Shown: positions 45,431-57,716, numbered from the stretch's first letter. The stretch: DNA of 64,000 nucleotides from Blumeriella jaapii (GCA_009599575.1 VWND01000043.1:1-64000), one strand, 5' to 3'. The notes: a model not told the origin generated them from the letters alone. Numbers and translations are program-made.

Positions 45431-47330
45431 AAAAAAGCAATTGAAATGTTTTTAATCTTTTTATACGAAATCGATAAAATACTAAACGATTTTACGTATA
45501 ACATTTCTTTTAAAACCTAATCTTACAATTTTTTCGAACGTTTCAAAACCAATAAAATATCGATTTCGACCCTTTTAACTAGCTTAGCGAAGCTAATTTC
45601 GAATAAATCTTTTTTCGAATTTCTCCTCTCGGAATACAAAAACCTCGAACACGTGTTTCTAAAGCCGCTAATAACGAGCTAGCCTTTCACCGGCCTTACG
45701 ATTATAAGATCGAGCTTATTATAAATAAAAAAAAGCTAAAATATATTTTTTTGTATAAAATATCGATTTCGGAACTCGAAATTGTTAAAACCTATTTGCA
45801 AAATAATTTTAACAAAAGCTTTATCGAATCTTTCACCGCTTTCTTCGCTGTTCTAATGCTTTTCGCTAAAAAACCCGACGGTTTATTGCGTTTTTGTATC
45901 GATTATCGAGCTTTTAATAATATCACTTGTAAAAATCGCTACCCCCTTTTTTTTATCGATAAAACTTTTGCTCGTTTTTCGGAAGCGCGAATTTTTACGA
46001 AGCTCGATATTCGTTAAACCTTTTATAAAATTCGAATGAATTCCGCTAATAAAAAACTAACGACGTTTCGTACGCGTTACGGCGCTTATAAATGCAAAAT
46101 GCTATCTTTTGGCTTTATTAATAAACCCGCAATTTATTAACGCTATATAAACGACGTTTTTTTCGATTATTTAAACGATTTTTATATTGCATATTTAAAT
46201 AATATTTTTATTTATTCGTCCGATCTTTTGAAACACGCTATATACGTTCGCAAAATATTTCAAAAGCTCGCTAACGCTAAATTACAAGCCGATATTCGAA
46301 AGTTTAAATTCAACGTTATTCGGACCCGTTACCTAGGCTTTATTATTTCGATTAAAAGCTTAAAAATAAATCCAAAGAAAGTTTCCGTGATCGCTTATTA
46401 AAAGCCTTCTATTATTATAAAAAATGTACAAAGCTTTTTTGGTTTTTGTAATTTTTACCGACGTTTTATTCGAAACTACGGTATAATTGCAAAACCTTTG
46501 GTTTATTTGACTAAAGCTAACGTTCTTTTCAATTTCATTTCTAAATATCAGAAGAATTTCGACCTTTTTATACTAGCTTTACTATTGCACCAGTTTTATA
46601 ATATTACAGGCAAAATCTTTCCTGCATATTAAAAACTAACGCTTTCGACGGCGTAATAACTTTTATGCTTTCGCAATTCTATAGCGACGATTGGCTTTTA
46701 GTCGTTTATTTTAGCAAAACCATAGTTTTCGTAAAGTTAAATTACGTCGTATACGATAAAAAAATGTTCGCAATCGTAAAATCTCTAAGCAATTTTCGTG
46801 CTAAACTAATTAATTCAGTTTATTAAATTAAAATAATTATTAATTATAAGGTTTTAAAATACTTTATAACTTTTAAGCTTTTAAACGTTCGATAAGTACG
46901 CTGGGCCGAGCTTTTCGCCGACTACAACTTTTTTATTACGTATAAACCAGGTAAACACAACTTTTTGGCTAACGTATTAATACGTCGTACGAGCGAACTC
47001 GACCGCCAAAACTTTTTTAAACGCATTCAGCGCTTGCAAACTCTTTTTCGAGCCGATCAAATCGATCACCGCTTTTTAATTAAAAAACTTCGATTTTCCA
47101 CGGCCTCCGAAACAGCTGTTTTTATTGTTGAAATAGCTGATTTTTTATTCGCATTTCGTGTCGTTAATCAGCTTTTTCACGCTAATCGCATAATTAGCAG
47201 CCTGATAGCCTTTCGAAAAAAAGCTATACGAAACGCTACGAAAAGAAACGACGCTAATAACACTTCGTATATATTTAAACGCGATCTGCTGCTATATTAC
47301 GGCCGCCTAATAATACCAGACGTCGATTAT
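45430..47330 (+). pseudogene. pol: B2 reverse transcriptase and RNase H relic
   Basis: RT begins near 45740 (open frame 45751-46017: LMLFAKKPDGLLRFCIDYRA). The catalytic box at 46192-46203 is [22 protein letters not shown] is near 46430. RNase H runs about 46640-46990, ending ITYKPGKHNFLANVLIRRTS (family form NPLADALSRR). A 154-codon frame at 46965-47429 continues through the linker into the integrase zinc region. Confidence 0.92.
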
Positions 47331-48745
47331 TTTCGTTTGGCTTTTGTACGAAAAATGCACGACCAGATTTCTACCGCTTATTTCAGCGCTCGCAAAACTA
47401 CGCAATTGCTTTCGAACCAATATTATTAGCGAAATATAACAGCTTTCGTAAAATAATATTATCGCAACTGCTACGCTTATCGAAAAAGTTTTGTTTTAAA
47501 AAATAAACGTTCCGGCTTTTTTTAATCTTTTTTTGTTCCTGACCATTTTTAAAAGCACGTTATAATAAACTTTTGCAGCTTTAACAAAAACAAACACGGT
47601 TACGATAACGTATTCGTAATAATAAATCGCTTTTTTAAGCAGGCTATTTCGATTTTTTGCTATAAAAATATCGATATTCGAAACTTCGCCAAATTATATA
47701 TATTTTACGTATACAAATATTTTGGCTTTTCAAAAAGTATTATTAGCGATCGTGGCTTTTAGTATTAATTTATTTTCTGGTCTGAATTAAACAAAATATT
47801 CGATACGCAATTAAAGCTTTCGACAGCCGTTCATTTTGAAACCGACGGTCAGACCGAAATTTATAATTAATATTTGCAAAAACGCTTTCGACCTTTCGTA
47901 AACTTTTATTAAAACGATTGGAACGAATTTCTTTTAATAATGGATTTCGCTTAAATAATTCTTTTTACGAAAGTTTAAATGGCTTTTCACCTTTTGAAAT
48001 TGTATACGATTACATTTTTTATATCAATTGGAATTGAAAGCTCGATACTTTTTTTTTTTCTAACTTTTTATACAAATTAAACGCAAACGAAGCTCGTGCG
48101 TACGCTCGTCGTCATTACGACGCTTGGAACTTCGCCAAATCGCACTTTTAATAAGCCTACGATAAAATAAAAAAAAATGCGAATAAATTTCGCCGCGCGA
48201 ACGATTTTAACGTTGGCGACTACGTATGGCTCGATATGCGCCTATTTCCGACCTTTCGGCCCTTCCGCAAGTTCGACAATCTTATAAACGGCCCTTTCAA
48301 AATTGTAATTAAAATTTTCGATAACGCTTTTAAACTAAACCTTTTTAATATTATAAACATACACCCAGTTTTTTACGCTAATCGATTGCGTAAAACAGCT
48401 GACGACGCGCTTCCAGATCAGATTAATTCAGCCTTTGAACTTATTAATATAACTGGTAAGCTTAAATACGAAATCGAAAAATTAATCGCTTATCGAATAC
48501 AACGAAAAACCCTTTAATACAAAGCTTTTTGAATAAGCTTAAATAAAAATCTCACGTAGTATCCCGCGTTTGATTTTATATACGCTCCTCTGAAAATGCG
48601 CGACTTTCATTTGGCGTATAAAAAGCTCCCCGGTCCTTTTGCAAAACTTGTAGACTGGCTGAAGGCGTATTCCGAAGGTTTGGACTCGTACGATCATTTG
48701 GATAGCGACGTACCAATGGATAAAAGCTCGAGGGCGCGCTTTTTC
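47330..48745 (+). pseudogene. pol: B2 integrase and chromodomain-like tail relic
   Basis: The zinc module is at about 47350-47490. In the core, the first Asp reads Asn (VIINFC, near 47560), the second is kept in SDRG (about 47745), and the Glu is kept in TDGQTEIYN (about 47840). The C-terminal module is at 48236-48517 (LFPTFRPFRKFDN, HPVFYANRLRKTADDAL). The tail YPAFDFIYAPLKMRDFHLAY continues to SSRARFFGRGG at about 48750, the ascomycete chromovirus end module. Confidence 0.9.
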
Positions 48746-48759
48746 GGACGGGGAGGTAG
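48746..48759 (+). promoter_or_regulatory. B2 polypurine tract
   Basis: ggacggggaggtag lies immediately before the 3' LTR and is the expected primer for plus-strand DNA synthesis. Confidence 0.75.
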
Positions 48760-49029
48760 TGTGACGATTTATTCTTTTGCCATTTCGTATGTTATCCCAG
48801 CAACTACGTATAGTTGCAAGCTTCCTGGTCTTCTGGTGGGTCTTTTATCAATTATGGAAACTATTATGTATATAAGGCTCTCTCCTCTTAACAATCTCTG
48901 CCTTTTGCAGTTGTTGATTCTAAGTGAATATTTTTGTTGTTACAGAACCAAAGGCTCGTTTCTCATACCATATGAACACGGCGACCAGTTGACTGATCTC
49001 CCAGCCCTTCGACTGATTAGATCGTTACA
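48760..49029 (+). repeat. B2 3' LTR (270 bp)
   Basis: It runs from TGTGACGATTTATTC to ATCGTTACA and matches the 5' LTR end to end. Its R-start motif agttgttgatt is intact. The open frame 48596-49060 crosses from pol into this LTR. Confidence 0.96.
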
Positions 49030-49034
49030 AAAAG

Positions 49035-49800
49035 CTTTGATTACGATAAATTTTTACTAAATTACGACAACGTTTTAAAAGCTTTCGCCGAAGCACGAAA
49101 AGCTCGAAATAATAATAAAAAAATAATAAACCGAATTTTGCGCTTTTTGCTAAATTAACGAAAAAAAAATATTTAAAAATACATTTTTAATAAAATCACC
49201 GGTATTATTTTATTTCGGCATTTCGCTCGCTTTTTCGAAACCATTATTTTTACGAAAAAAAAAATTTGAATGCTAAACGCTTATATTTTTAAAGCGCAAA
49301 CTTTAAAAGCTAACAATTTAAAAGTCCGCAAATTCATAGGCTTTTTTACAGCTGTTTGCAAATTAATCGACGACGTTATGCAATCGCCAAAAAAAGTTTT
49401 AATCGGCTGCGAAACCTTAAATCTGACCTTTTTTCAAAGCAAAAAACTAAGCGTCGCCAAATGCGGCATTTTTATACCGAAAGAAAAAAACGACGCTATT
49501 CCGATATTTTAAATTTACGACGACGAAAAAAACGAAAAAGCTAATATTATTTTCGTTTAGTTCGAAAAAACATACGCGGTGGCAATTAATATTTTTAAAA
49601 CAGCTAAAATAACTCGGCGATTTTTATTTTTAATTATCGAAAACGAATTCGAAAACGAAACCAAAAGCGTAATAATAAATAATCGCTTATTCGAATACAA
49701 AAAACTTATTACATTTATAAAAACGATTCCGGAAAAAATAAAAACAAAAAACGTAAAAAAGCGCGCCGATATTTTCGAAATCTTTTTTATTTAAAAAAAA
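49035..49800 (+). pseudogene. Unknown post-pol ORF of C-ii, middle piece
   Basis: This continues the frame left at 42716. Two long uninterrupted parts (49270-49512 and 49579-49794) are in that same frame, separated by TAA/TAG/TGA codons. Typical stretches are KFIGFFTAVCKLIDDVMQSP and ANIIFV. No domain recognised. The frame ends near 49800, beyond which a different frame is open. Confidence 0.6.
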
Positions 49801-52045
49801 AACTATTTACGTTATTAACAAAAAAGACACCGCGAATAAAAACAGCCGGAAATCGACGCCGAGCTATAAGCTTTAAATTAATTAATAAAAAACGCGACGA
49901 TTTTACGGAATTAAATTTAAAAAACGCCGGCATTTCGAAAAAAAAGGATTTAAACGATTTTGAATTTGACTTTTCGAAATTAAATACGCAAATATTAAAA
50001 ACGCTTGCTACGTTTAAAAACGTCGTATTATTATCGCTAATATTTTAAACTTTAATAAAAGCATTTAAAATTTCGATTATTATACGATTCGACCGAAAAA
50101 GCCTAAAAAAAAATATCGAAATTATCGCGAAAAAAATTATATAAAAAATATAAAATCAAATTATTTTACTTAAAACTTTCGTTTTCGACGACGAAAAGAT
50201 TTAAAAGTTTTATTTTGATATTTTTATACAAAAATCAAATAAATCCGTTAGCTTTTTTTTTTTTGCTTCGAACGAAAATTAAACTAAGCTTTTTTCGGAA
50301 AATTGCAAATATAATACGCCGAAGCAAATAAAAAAAATTTTTAAAAACGATAACCCGTTTTTACTCGAGCTTTTTTTCGCTGAAAAATTTCGATTTTTTA
50401 ATTTCGTTTTTACGAATAATATTAACGCTAAAAAAAACGGCAAATTTTATTATTTTTATATGCGCTATTACGCGGCGTATTACGATTTAATTATAAAAAA
50501 AATCGACGTTATCGGCTTCGCTAATCGATTCGCTGCTATTAAAAATTCGGATTACGACGTGTTCGAAATTAATTTTAATAATTAATTTATATTCCGACGA
50601 AAAATTACGAAAATTATTTAAGCGTATATTAAGATTTATTTAGGCTACGCAAATTTTAAATCAAATTCCAAAATTTTTAACGCAATTACAAAGCTCGATT
50701 AAAACGTAAAAAAATGGAAATAACAAGTATTTCTAAAAGCCGATTTTTCTGGCCTTTTAACCGAAAGTGTTTTTTAAAATTTATCCGAACTAAGCTGCGA
50801 ATTCGTTAATTACGTAAGATTTCATAACGGAAAAAACAAGCTACTGCTGTATTTTATAAAAAAAAAAGTAGCTATATACAAATATTACTTTCGATTAATT
50901 AAAATTTAAAAAGCGCTTACAGCTTTTTTCGCTAATATGCTTTACAATTTTATTTAATAAGTTTTCAAAATGCACCCCGGCCTTTATTTCGCTGCTTTAA
51001 TTATCCGAAATCTTAAAAACTGCCGTTTCGTAGCATATTCTAACGTTCCGATCGCTTTAGGTTTCGCTGACCCCGACCGTATTACAATTACAAAATTCGA
51101 TATCGCCGATTTTTAAAAAAAGAAAAAAATCGAAAACCTTACCGACGCTATTTTCGATTATTACGTTTTGCTTGTATTCGCATACAATTCGAAAATAATC
51201 GAAACTTATTTGTAATTACACCACGACGCCAAGCTAATTAAAACTATTTAGAAAAGCCCAGCTTTTTCGTATTTCAGCGCGTTTAAAACAATAGCCTCGG
51301 CTATTTTATCGGATTACGAAACCGAAAATTACGGAATAAAAAATAAAATAATTTCTGTCAGCTTTTCGACTAAGCAAAAGGTTTTCGTCAGATTTAAAAC
51401 CTAAAAAACCGACGGCGTAATACTAATTTATTCGAACAATTATACGGCGCAAAAATACAGAAACTATTTCGAAAACGATAATTCGATAAGCAATCTGATA
51501 TTATTTGTATTACGGCGAAAACAATTATAATATTTTCGATAGTTTCGATTGCAAACGACTATTTTCGAATTATTTCGAAAAGTAGTTTTTTTTATAGGCT
51601 TCGAAGCTTTTTTAAAAACATTCGTCGGCAAATAATCGTAATCCGATTTATTAGTTTTACGCGAAGCAAAAGCGTTAATCGGTTTTAATTACGACAAACT
51701 AATCGATTATTTTTACGATTTTAATACAAAACTTTTTAGCGCTTTTTGCAAAGCGTAAAACCACGTTTAAAAACTGAAATCTAATATCTACGAAAAAAAG
51801 TCGTGGAAAACATCCGTCGTAGCGATATTTAATAATATTATCGACGAAAAAACTATCAAAACGTTCGTAGATTTAAACGATATTTCGATTAATATTTTAT
51901 CGAGCCATTTTTTAAAAAAGCAAAATAAATAAAATAATTTAAACGATAAGCGAAACGCTACCTTTTCGCAAAAGCCAATAGCAAAAAGGCCAAAAACGGG
52001 TTAAAAAACCGAAAAAGTATAAGATTAAAAAGTTCGGTTTTTAAT
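49800..52045 (+). pseudogene. Unknown post-pol ORF of C-ii, main piece
   Basis: Another forward frame is coherent over about 740 codons with few, RIP-type stops. Characteristic parts are FYYFYMRYYAAYYDLIIKKI (about 50446), MHPGLYFAALIIRNLKNCRF (about 50970), ALGFADPDRITITKFDIADF (about 51056), and ILSDYETENYG (about 51305). The mixed composition with GFADPDR- and DYETENYG-like patches looks like a globular protein, not gag, pol or chromodomain. It may be one protein with the preceding piece, separated by an indel. The stretch ends about 100 bp before the 3' LTR. I cannot assign a function. Confidence 0.6.
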
Positions 52046-52150
52046 TAATTGGTTTTTAAATTATATAAAATAAATTAAATTGCATTTATTAAAATTATAT
52101 TTTTTTTTAATCGTAGTCAAAAACGATTACGTATATTATTTAAAACAGAA
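52046..52150 (+). other. C-ii pre-LTR spacer
   Basis: AT-rich non-coding-looking sequence ending in aaaacagaa, a weak candidate polypurine tract. Confidence 0.5.
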
Positions 52151-52417
52151 TATAAAACGGTGATATTTTGTATTAATAAAAATTGATAGTTTTAGTTATA
52201 ATCGAGGCATAAACCCTTCCGAGACCCTTTGCTATTAACTATTTTTAACAAATATAAAAGCAAAGCATCCTTTTAAATAATACCACAGATACGCAGTTCA
52301 ATTCATACTTTCACTTATTTTTTTTTTCCTTTCTTCAGTCTTTTCTAGGAATTCCTTAGACTATTTTATTTACCGACATATGGCCGTATTAGTCTGGTTT
52401 TCCTACCTACTTTTATA
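52151..52417 (+). repeat. C-ii 3' LTR (267 bp)
   Basis: It runs from TATAAAACGG to CTTTTATA, co-linear with 28326-28592, with RIP-type changes at both ends. The flanking ctat completes the TSD and C-i gag resumes. Confidence 0.95.
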
Positions 52418-53380
52418 CTATATTCGTTTAAAATGCAAAATATTTAATTTTTATATAAATAATAATATTTGTTATATTAACAAATACGGAGCGATTTGCT
52501 TCGGACCGACGGAAGCAGGAATAGGCCCTTTTAATAAAACTGAAAATTAGAGCTGGTTAAATATTATTCGTTTAAAGGTGAAAGGTACGGAATAGAACGA
52601 CTATTTGGAAAACAGAAAGAATGCAAAAACGATTTTTATTAATAAAAAAGAAAATATTCCAGAAGGCGTATTAATTAAAAAAAAAAAATTTATTTTAAGC
52701 GTGAATGGAATTTAAATATATAAATAAAAAATAAATATATATATTGCTAATACAAGTATCGCATTTGCAAATATTATGGTTGCATAATTAAGCCAGCGAA
52801 TTATAAAAAAGTAAAATGCTTTTGTTTTATTCGCCAAATCGACTGGTGTGAAAAAAAACGTTAAAATCGAAAAGGAGAAAAATTTTGGAATTCGAAAAAA
52901 AACCGATGAAATTATCAAAAAAACGCTTATAATAGAAAAAATTGACGACGATATAAAAAATATCGACACCGATATTCCGGTTTAAATTATTCAGAAAGTA
53001 TCAGCTTCTAAACGCCCATTATTAATGCGAAGCGAAAAATAAATCGATAAATATATTAGTTTCGAAGCCGTCGACGAAGCTATTAAAAAAATTATAAAAT
53101 AAAAAATTAAATTAAAATTCAGCGATTTATTTAGTATAAAAAAAAAATTCGATAAAGTTATTAATAAACAAATTTTTATATTAAAAAAAAACGAAAAGAT
53201 CGAAATTATTCGAAAAGAAAACGATTTCGAATTAAAAAAAAATCAGAAAAAAATTTATAATACCGCAGTCAATTTAGCCGATAAAAAGGAATTTTCGAAA
53301 AAAATCAGCCTTTTAGCTTTCGCTATAAAAACCCAAAAGTTAAAACGACGAAACTGTTTTTACACGGCTATAAAAGCGTT
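52418..53380 (+). pseudogene. gag: C-i gag relic, last part
   Basis: This is the homologue of C-ii 36966-37930: LECKAFNFCINNGIC-type start, then INDDIKN-like and KIKLKFSDLF segments. It continues the gag frame interrupted at 28325. Confidence 0.82.
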
Positions 53381-54590
53381 AAAAATAAAAATAATATTTA
53401 AAAAAAGTACGACCGCCTTCGTTTTATTCGATAATGGAGCCGAAGTTAATTGCATGAACCAGGAAACGGCCGAAGCTAATAATGTTTCGATTATTACCGA
53501 TAAACGAATAATTTATATTATCGTTAATAAAAATACGATTAAATTTAATAAAATTATACGAAATATAAAAGTCGACGTTGAAAATATTATTATTTACGAA
53601 GATTTTTTAGTAATAAAAAAATGCTTTTATTTTATTATTTTTAAAATGTTTTGGATTTTGGAAAGTTTCGTTAGTTTTAAATATATCGAAAACGGCCAGA
53701 TAAAAGCTTTTTTTTAAAATTGAAACCGGTTTTTTTAAAATTAAATTATCGTCGCCGGCGATAAGATTTTTTTAGTCGACGTTTTATCGGAAAACGAATA
53801 GCCGGTTTTGATTTTAAAATAAACGCTAGATTATAATAACATTTGGAAAATACTCGGCTAAAAATATTTACGTCGTTAATCGAAATAGCACCGCGAATAA
53901 AATTAATTAATATTAATATTTTTGGCTATTAATTCGGAAATAAAAGTTTCGAAGATTTCGTTTTTATATTAAACAAATCCGATTTATATATTTTATCTTT
54001 TTGTATTAATATTAGCATTTTTTATAAGCGCAAAGTTGATAAAATACGATTCGTAAATTTTGGCGAATCCGGTGGAAATATTTCCGAAGAAATAAACGAT
54101 TGGTTTAAGAAAAATAAAGCAACAAAACTTTTTTAATTAGTTATTAGCGAATTCGAAGGATTTATTACCGGCCGATTTTCCAGCTTATTATCTGGCAGCC
54201 GATTTATAAAAAAACGATTTGATAATTTAGCAATCGGAATTTAATTTTTATTAAAAAAAAAAAAGGTTTTATACGAAGTTTTACGTAACCGCGAAAAAGC
54301 TATGGTTTTCGATTTTACCGAAATAAATCAATTTAGCTTTAACGTTACGTTTTATATCGATATTAAAACCGTGCTTTACGAAGCCTGGCAAAAAAAGACT
54401 TTTTCAGTTTTTAAAGCTTTTCAGAATAAAATAATCGAAATGCTAAAAAAACGAATTAAACAAAAGATTTTCGAATTTTGCTACGGCTTATATAAAAATA
54501 AATGGTTTATCGTGGCGAAAAAAAAAAAAAGCATTTACAGATTTATTACCGCAATTGTCGAAATAAATAAAATAACGATACGAAACGCTA
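53380..54590 (+). pseudogene. pol: C-i protease relic and linker
   Basis: The protease triad at 53430-53441 reads DNGA in VLFDNGAEVNCMNQETAEA. An 87-codon frame follows at 53454-53717 and another of 103 codons at 54302-54613, which leads into RT and ends VPPNVD. Confidence 0.82.
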
Positions 54591-55770
54591 ACGTGCCACC
54601 TAACGTCGATTAATTTTCGAACGAATTCGCAGAATTAACGATCGCTTTTTTTTTCGATTTGTTTTCCGGCTACGACCATTTAGTATTTGATTTACGATCT
54701 AGAAATATAACGGCAATTCAAATTCCAATCGGTTTATTGCGTATAATAAAAATGCTTATAGAAATTATTAATTTAATCGCTTAATTCGTAAGAATCGTAT
54801 ATAAGATTTTTATAATTTGCATTTTTGATATTGCTTTTTTTTACGTTAACGATATTAAAATAAAAAGCTTTAGATTATATTATAATAATAAAAAGATTTT
54901 TTCTAAAATTCGACGTTATATAATAAAATATATTTAAAATATCGATAAAGTTATAATTTGCTTCGAAAAAGCTAAAATTATTATTGGCTTTCGATTAAAA
55001 TTTTGTATATCCGAAATAAATATCGTCGGTTATATAACTGATAGCGCTGGCCGCCACTTTTAACGAAAAAAAATTAAAAAGATTTGCGAATAAAAAAAGT
55101 ATAAAGATATTATCGAAGCCAGAGTTTTTATTAGCGTTATGATTTATTATCGCAATTGAATTAAGAACTTTTTTTAGAAAATTGTATTTATTTACGTTAC
55201 GATAAAAAAAAAAATCGATTTCGTTTAGAAAAAAAAGCAAAGCAAAATTATAAAAATCTTTAAAAACGACCTTTTATCGGTTTTATCGCTTATGCGGATC
55301 GATTATAACCTAGACGCAAAAGAAATTATTTTGATTATCGACGTTAATATTTTCGGTTAAGAAGTTGTATTATAATAAATCGATAAAAATAAAAAACGAT
55401 ATTTTTTACGATTCGAAAGCGGGCTATAATTTTTCGCAAAAGCACGCTACGATATTATTAAACGAAAATGCCGGGGCGTTTTTAAAATAATAAAAAAAAT
55501 AAAAAGCGAATTGTACGACGTATATTTTATTTTGGAAATAAACGCAAAAGTTTTTGTCGATTAATTAAATAAAAAAGCTAGTAATTTATTAAAAGCGTTC
55601 GTTATTAATTAAATAGCTTAGATACGATTTATGAATTTCGAAATTAGGCATATTAAAAGGATAATTAATACAACGGCAAACGGCTTTTCGAAACGAAAAC
55701 GTTTTTATTTATTTAATTTCGCTAATAAAACGAATAAAATATCGACGAATAAATCGTTAACGAAATCGGC
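54590..55770 (+). pseudogene. pol: C-i reverse transcriptase and RNase H relic
   Basis: RT: FFFDLFSGYDHLVFDLRSRN at about 54645-54705, AQFVRIVYKIF near 54782, catalytic YVND at 54842-54853. RNase H: EIILIIDVNIFG near 55320, FLRFESG near 55405, KCRGVFKIIKKIKSELYDVY near 55465. The motifs match the fungal gypsy clade with FLDD-type RT; stops are TAA/TAG. Confidence 0.88.
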
Positions 55771-57303
55771 TGCTTTGTTATTTGCGCTTTGGGTTTTATA
55801 GAACCAAAACTATTCGCGTTGCTATTTCGGCTGGCAACGCGAGTGAAAAATATTATTTTTCGGGCCGAAAAAGCATTCGCGTTATTATTTCGGCTGACAC
55901 CGCGAATGAATTTGACCGAAAATAATCGGGATAAGCCGATTGATAATAAAAATAAACTTTTAATCGATAATTACGAAACCGAAAATTTTTATTTAATCGT
56001 ATATTATTTAATTATTTTATTTAAATTATTTAACGTATTAAATTATTAATTTAAATTATTTAAAAACCAGGCTTTCGATTATATTTTAGCCGACAAAAAG
56101 TTGTATAAAATGAAAAATAATATATATTAAAAACGCTTAGTAGTAAATAATAAAGCCGATAAGTTTTAAATTATAAAAAAAGCCTACGAAAAAATATTTT
56201 ATAAAAAAGCTAAAGCCATTTATCACCGAATTAAAAACGATTTTTAATGGAAAAAATGCTTCGAAAATTGCAAAGCTTTCGTTAAAAATTGTATTTTTTA
56301 TTAAAAACGAAAGCTTGGCCGAAAAAAGAATTTATTATATTCGACGTGGTTTTTTAAAATTTAAAAAAAAATTAATTTCGACGTTATACGCGTATTAATT
56401 ACCGATCGCGGTTATATATGCTTCGTATTTATTATTAACGATTTATTTAAATGGCTTAAAAAGCGACTTTTCCGAAACGCTATTTTTAAAATTATAGCAA
56501 TTTTTTTTTTAAAAAAACGTTATATATCGATACGGTTTATTTAGCAAATTAAACGTCGATAATAAATTCGAAAACAAAAGCGTTATCGAGACTTTTATAA
56601 AAAAATACGATATTTAACGTATTTAAATTTTAGCTTATAATTCGAAAAGCAACGGATCCGTTGAACGAGATTATAAAAATATTTTCGACGGCTTTTCAAA
56701 AGCTATTCGAAAGGGTTATAAGCGTTGGTCGCGGAAATTTTCGGAAATGCTTTTTGTTATGCGAATATATATATACGCTTTTATTAAAATAATTTTATTT
56801 TTTATTTAATACGGCAAAAACGCTCGATTGCTTTTGGAAACAAAATGGCCCGTGTAAAAGTTTTATAACGTGGTTAAAATGAAAACGAAAGCAGATCTGC
56901 TAGTAATAAGATTTAAATAGCTAAATTACCGCGATATAAATATAAAAAAAATGATTTTAAAAAAAAAAAAATATAAGAAAATAGTTAAAAAAATTTAAAA
57001 TAAAACCAAGGTTTTAAAAAAAATATTAATTAAAAAAAGAAATTTGGTTTTGATTTACGACGTTCAGCGCGCTATTAATAAATCGGCCGATATTAAATTT
57101 AATTATAAATAGCTCGGATTTTATAAAATATGCGAAACCGAATTGAATAAAAGTTATTATAAGCTTACGGAATTCGATAAAACAAAACTGAAAAAAACGT
57201 TCGCCGCCAACCGGTTAAAGCGATTTTATAAAAAAAATTAATAAGTTTATTTTTTAAACTTTGATTCAGATAGCGATTTCGATTTCAGCGAATCCGACGA
57301 CGA
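55770..57303 (+). pseudogene. pol: C-i integrase relic
   Basis: An open hinge of 86 codons (55789-56049) carries the doubled 35-bp repeat. Integrase follows with KKCFENCKAFVKNC (zinc region, about 56250), VLITDRGYICFVFIINDLF (about 56390), and KLKKTFAANRLKRFYKKN-like sequence near 57185. It ends in the acidic segment FDFSESDD, cut at 57303 by A2. Confidence 0.85.
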
Positions 57304-57716
57304 TGTCAGGAACCAATATTACGTATATAAGTCAGGTGATCCGCCAAAACCCTCTGCTTCCTACCAACTTTCGAATAGCACTTTCTGCGGATAGGCCGTG
57401 GGGGCCGGATAGTATTATAAAGGCTGGAAATAATATTTAAGTAAAATATTTTATAAAAATAATTGCTAAGAAACCAGTTATTAAGATTATATTAAAAAAA
57501 ATAAAATAAGGTCGGGATAGGGGCTGGAAAAGCATATTAAATAAAATTCGCCTGGTTTTTTAGGAAATACTTTTTTCGAAGGCTCCATCCTTCTTTTTGT
57601 ATTTATATACGTTTTTTATTAAAAATATAAAAAATAAAAATCAGTTTAATTATCAACCCAATTTTATCTGAGTTTTATTATTTGAACTAATGTTTTTCTG
57701 CTTTTTAATTTTTATA
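57304..57716 (+). repeat. A2 5' LTR (413 bp)
   Basis: It runs from TGTCAGGAACCAATATTACG to a RIP-modified TTTTTATA and is the full-length partner type of 4758-5170. A tatttatat box is near 57599 and aaaaatca is at 57636-57643. Confidence 0.95.

Larger units (their letters stand above)
42717..49029 (+). mobile_element. Ty3/gypsy chromovirus family B, copy B2 (complete)
   Basis: This full-length plus-strand element of 6313 bp has 270-bp LTRs and perfect TSD aaaag (42712-42716 and 49030-49034). It is inserted in the unknown ORF of C-ii. It is co-linear with B1 in opposite orientation, shorter by the single 29-bp unit in each LTR and a deletion of about 98 bp near the gag start. Confidence 0.97.
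28326..52417 (+). mobile_element. Ty3/gypsy family C, copy C-ii (complete, holds B1 and B2)
   Basis: This full-length sister of C-i has 267-bp LTRs at both ends and TSD ctat (28322-28325 and 52418-52421). With B1 and B2 and their duplicated TSDs removed it is about 11.3 kb, large for Ty3/gypsy. Segments are 28326-28808, 35279-42716 and 49035-52417. Order: LTR, tRNA primer site, leader, gag, protease, RT, RNase H, integrase with acidic tail, T-rich spacer, unknown ORF of about 3.4 kb, LTR. Confidence 0.95.
19742..57303 (+). mobile_element. Ty3/gypsy family C, host copy C-i (multiply interrupted)
   Basis: C-i is made of four blocks: 19742-21692, 28106-28325, 52418-57303 and a part beyond the window. 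They are interrupted in turn by D, by sister element C-ii and by A2. Each junction is proven by C-ii, which carries the same sequence unbroken (36740-36760 for the D site, 36960-36975 for the C-ii site, 41835-41850 for the A2 site). Left flank is accg (19738-19741). Visible parts are the 5' LTR, tRNA primer site, leader, gag, protease, RT, RNase H and integrase; the 3' LTR is outside the window. Confidence 0.93.

Noticed and set aside
48596..49060. 154-codon open frame
   Set aside because: It begins in the chromodomain-like tail of B2 pol and runs into the 3' LTR; not a separate gene. The same applies to 28987-29292, 34848-35150, 42793-42993 and 61193-61426.
52151..52417. The C LTR at 52151 as a solo LTR
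   Set aside because: Its left flank is C-ii sequence, and its right flank matches the left flank of 28326 by TSD and by co-linearity with C-ii itself, so it is the 3' LTR of C-ii.
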